A stretch of 64,000 nt of DNA from Rhodobacterales bacterium (GTDB taxonomy: Bacteria; Pseudomonadota; Alphaproteobacteria; Rhodobacterales; Rhodobacteraceae): the NCBI GenBank assembly GCA_017303485.1, contig JAFLCY010000001.1, positions 1 through 64,000 on the forward strand. The letters run 5' to 3'. A program made the translations under genes and the position numbers. Below the pieces are notes generated by a model. That model ran no database searches, had not been told where the DNA came from, and worked only from the letters and a program-made list of their open reading frames with translations. Each line of letters opens with the position of its first letter. Within the stretch, counting starts at the first letter, position 1. Below are positions 61,950-64,000 of this stretch, in pieces.

Positions 61950-62498
61950 TCACCCGGCCCGGATGCTTTCCGCGAAACCGGCGACAAACTCGCGCAGCGT
62001 GGCGCGGATCTTGTCGTCAGTCAGGTTTCCCTCGGCGTCAAAGTGATTTCCGGCCTGCGGGACGATCAACCGGCCCTCCAGCCACTGCCGCGCCTTCAGA
62101 AAACGCAACACGCCAAGCCAGGCATTCTGCGACAGCAGCGTGCCAAACCCGCCGGGCGAGGCTCCGATCACCGCCACCGGCTTGCCGGCAAAAAGCTGCA
62201 TTCCGCCCCCGCGCGACATCCAGTCGATGGTGTTCTTGAAAACGCCCGGGATGCTGTTGTTGTACTCGGGCGTGACCAGCAGCAGCCCGTCCGCCACCTT
62301 GAGCTGCGCCTGAAGCCGCTGGACGGCGGCCGGGATACCCTCGGCCGTCTCCAGGTCGCCGTCATAAAGGGGAACGTCCCGGATCGAGCCGATCTCGATC
62401 GTCACACCCTCCGGCACGACCTCGGCCGCCGCCCGCAAGAGACCCGCGTTGAGGGACGTTGCCCTGAGGCTGCCCGAGAGGCCGAGTATTCTCGTCAT
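61950..62498 (-). CDS. NADPH-dependent FMN reductase
   Basis: 182 residues. The flavodoxin-like motif LGLSGSLRATSLNAGLL (about 5-21), VTPEYNNSIPGVFKNTIDW (about 76-94) and GASPGGFGT are diagnostic. It reduces FMN or quinones. It is convergent with the GST gene, with a one-base gap between stops. Confidence 0.93.
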   Translation of the reverse strand: MTRILGLSGSLRATSLNAGLLRAAAEVVPEGVTIEIGSIRDVPLYDGDLETAEGIPAAVQRLQAQLKVADGLLLVTPEYNNSIPGVFKNTIDWMSRGGGMQLFAGKPVAVIGASPGGFGTLLSQNAWLGVLRFLKARQWLEGRLIVPQAGNHFDAEGNLTDDKIRATLREFVAGFAESIRAG

Positions 62499-62528
62499 GT
62501 CCGGCGATCCTTTTCTGGCTTGGCTTCC

Positions 62529-63624
62529 TCAGCCGCTAGCTGCCCCCGCGGCGGGTTGCAAGCCCAGATGGTGGGCAAGTTCCAGCGCCGCGCTGCGCCC
62601 GGCCCGGTTCGCGCCGATGGTCGAGGCCGAGGGCCCGTAGCCGACCAGGTGCACGCGCGGGTCCTTCGCGACCTGCGTCGCCAGGCGGCCGGTCATGACG
62701 ATGCCGCCGTTTTCCTCGCGCAGTCCGAGCGGCGCGAGATGATCAAGCGCGCTGCGAAAGCCGGTGGCCCAGATGATCGCGTCGACCGGCTCCTCGCGTC
62801 CGTCGGCCCAACGCAGGCCGGTTTCGGTGATCTCGTCGAACATCGGCTTGCGATCAAGGACGCCACGCGCCTCCATCGCCCGGATCGCAGGCGTCAGCGG
62901 AATGCCGGTGACCGAGACGACTGACCCCGGAACCAACCCGCGCCGCACCCGGTCCTCGACCAGGGCGACGGCGGCCCGGCCATCCTCGGGGGTGAAATCG
63001 CCGTCCCGGAGCTCGGGCGGGCGGCGCGTCACCCACAGCGTCCCGGCGACCTGTGAGACCGCGTCGAGGATCTGAAGCGCCGAAATCCCGGCCCCGACGA
63101 TGGCAACGCGCTGGCCGGTGAAGTCCTCTGGCACCCGGTAGTCATGCGCGCCCTTTGAAGGCCTCGCGCCCCGGATAATAGGGGATCTGCGGCGCATCCC
63201 ATGTGCCGGTCGCGTTGATGATGCCACGCGCGGAAAAGGTCTCGCGGTCGGTCTCGATCCGGATCCGGTCCCCGCGCCCGCAGACGACGCGGACGGTGAC
63301 CGGTCGGTAGACGGGCAGGTTGAAGCGCTCCTCGTAGGCCTTGAAGTAGGCCGGAACCGCCTCGGCCGCCCGCACCTCGGTCTCGCCGGGGTCCAGCACT
63401 TCGGCAAATTCCATGCCGGGCAGGTCGTGCAAGCGGTTGATGGTCCGCATCGTCAGCGTGGGCCAGCGGAACTGCCAGGCCCCGCCGGGCTGCGGCGACT
63501 TGTCCAGCACAAGAAAGCCCCGGCCGGGCGCAAGGCCGAACTGGCCGAGATGATAGGCCGAGGACAGGCCCGCCTGTCCGCCGCCGATCACGGCGATGTC
63601 GATCTTGTAGGCCACCTGCGCCAT
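62529..63624 (-). pseudogene. FAD-dependent monooxygenase (YUCCA/TrkA-like) with frameshift
   Basis: The N-terminal frame from ATG 63624 reads MAQVAYKIDIAVIGGGQAGL, with the FAD loop and GGAWQFRWPTLTMRTIN, up to YYPGREAFKG. There the frame hits a stop at about 63145. The other frame continues AHDYRVPEDFTGQRVAIVGAG, with the NADP loop, and IIWATGFRSAL to the stop at 62529. One base too many, or a small deletion, separates the halves at about 63150-63160. It is a recent pseudogene or a sequencing error. Confidence 0.82.
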
Positions 63625-63706
63625 CGGTTCTCGCGCCTCCATGGAGATTGTCGGGCGGGCCCACTCAGATGGGCCGACCCGCTCAGGTCTGGTCGGTCGA
63701 GCAGCT

Positions 63707-64000
63707 TCAGCCGGCCTCGATCTGCACACGCCACGGCTCGGGGAACACCGGCGGGGCAGGCGTTTCACCCATGCTATCAAAGGCCTCATCCACGGCAAGG
63801 CCCGGCCGGCGGAGCTGGTTCCGGTGGTCAACCAGACCCGCGACCCCCACCAGGTGCCAGCTCGCGTTCGGCAGTCGTGGGATTGGGCACCGTCTCCGCC
63901 GCGACGGCGAACTTGGAAGTCCGGTCGCTTCCCAAAAAGAGAAATAGCCAATCGTCGGGAAAACAGTCCACCGGACTGTTTTCTGACCCTCCTCATACTT
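63707..64000 (-). pseudogene. Degraded reading frame entering from the right edge
   Basis: An open frame from the edge ends at 63707 with PEPWRVQIEAG. I do not recognise it. In another frame near 63900-63950, SDRTSKFAV resembles part of IS481-type transposases, so the region may be mobile-element debris fused to a gene end. The evidence is weak. Confidence 0.3.
63959..63983. repeat. Perfect 11-bp inverted repeat
   Basis: GAAAACAGTCC and GGACTGTTTTC are perfect arms around an ACC loop. It could be a terminator-like hairpin, a recombinase site or an insertion-sequence-associated palindrome in this degraded region. Confidence 0.75.

Overview
The window reads as a chromosomal segment of a high-GC alphaproteobacterium, most likely a member of the Rhodobacterales (Rhodobacteraceae). 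The evidence is gene content and order: rimP-nusA divergent from tamA-tamB, yjbH-yjbF, a comF-grxC-nitrilase-marR run facing a methyltransferase and hemH, an hslO-NUDIX-cca operon, an RbaY-like receiver-PP2C protein, and an IclR-controlled sugar-acid island. I do not assign a genus. No rRNA, tRNA or CRISPR array was recognised.

Layout. 1-15.3 kb is mostly housekeeping: nusA (cut by the window edge), rimP with an attenuator-like leader, the TamA/TamB envelope-assembly pair, a yjb/gfc-like exopolysaccharide operon, a four-gene comF-to-marR operon, and a methyltransferase with ferrochelatase. 15.4-19.1 kb holds a fused aconitase X enzyme, two L,D-transpeptidases and a CAP-domain lipoprotein. 19.2-30.7 kb carries an RNA methyltransferase, two tandem ABCB-type exporters with structured leader and spacer RNAs, cca, a CoA-pyrophosphatase-type NUDIX gene, hslO, a second NUDIX gene, a receiver-PP2C phosphatase beside an Hpt protein, and ilvA. 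30.7-38.9 kb contains a Gly-Asn-repeat exported protein, argG, a coupled pair of membrane proteins of unknown function, an S33 peptidase, an SDR and a lipoprotein hydrolase.

39.0-54.1 kb is the most interesting block. It holds a CUT1-type sugar ABC transporter, a RhaM-type mutarotase, a Gfo/Idh dehydrogenase, a COG3618 lactonase, an enolase-superfamily dehydratase, a BDH2-like SDR and an FAH-type hydrolase. Together these match the non-phosphorylating L-fucose/L-rhamnose route to pyruvate plus lactate. Interwoven with it are parts that route does not need: a split UxaA-type dehydratase, a class III CoA-transferase, two MaoC-fold proteins (one lacking the catalytic His) and a solute-binding-like protein without a signal peptide. 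Similar AT-rich palindromes sit at both ends of the block and suggest control by the IclR protein encoded there.

54.1-57.3 kb returns to envelope and housekeeping genes (Smr, MltA, Tim44-like, FxsA, a 47-residue membrane protein). 57.6-64.0 kb is an accessory region: nested IS110 and IS6 remnants, then DUF4396, hemerythrin, DoxX, GNAT, glutathionyl-hydroquinone-reductase-like, FMN-reductase and a frameshifted FAD-monooxygenase gene, ending in degraded sequence with a perfect palindrome.
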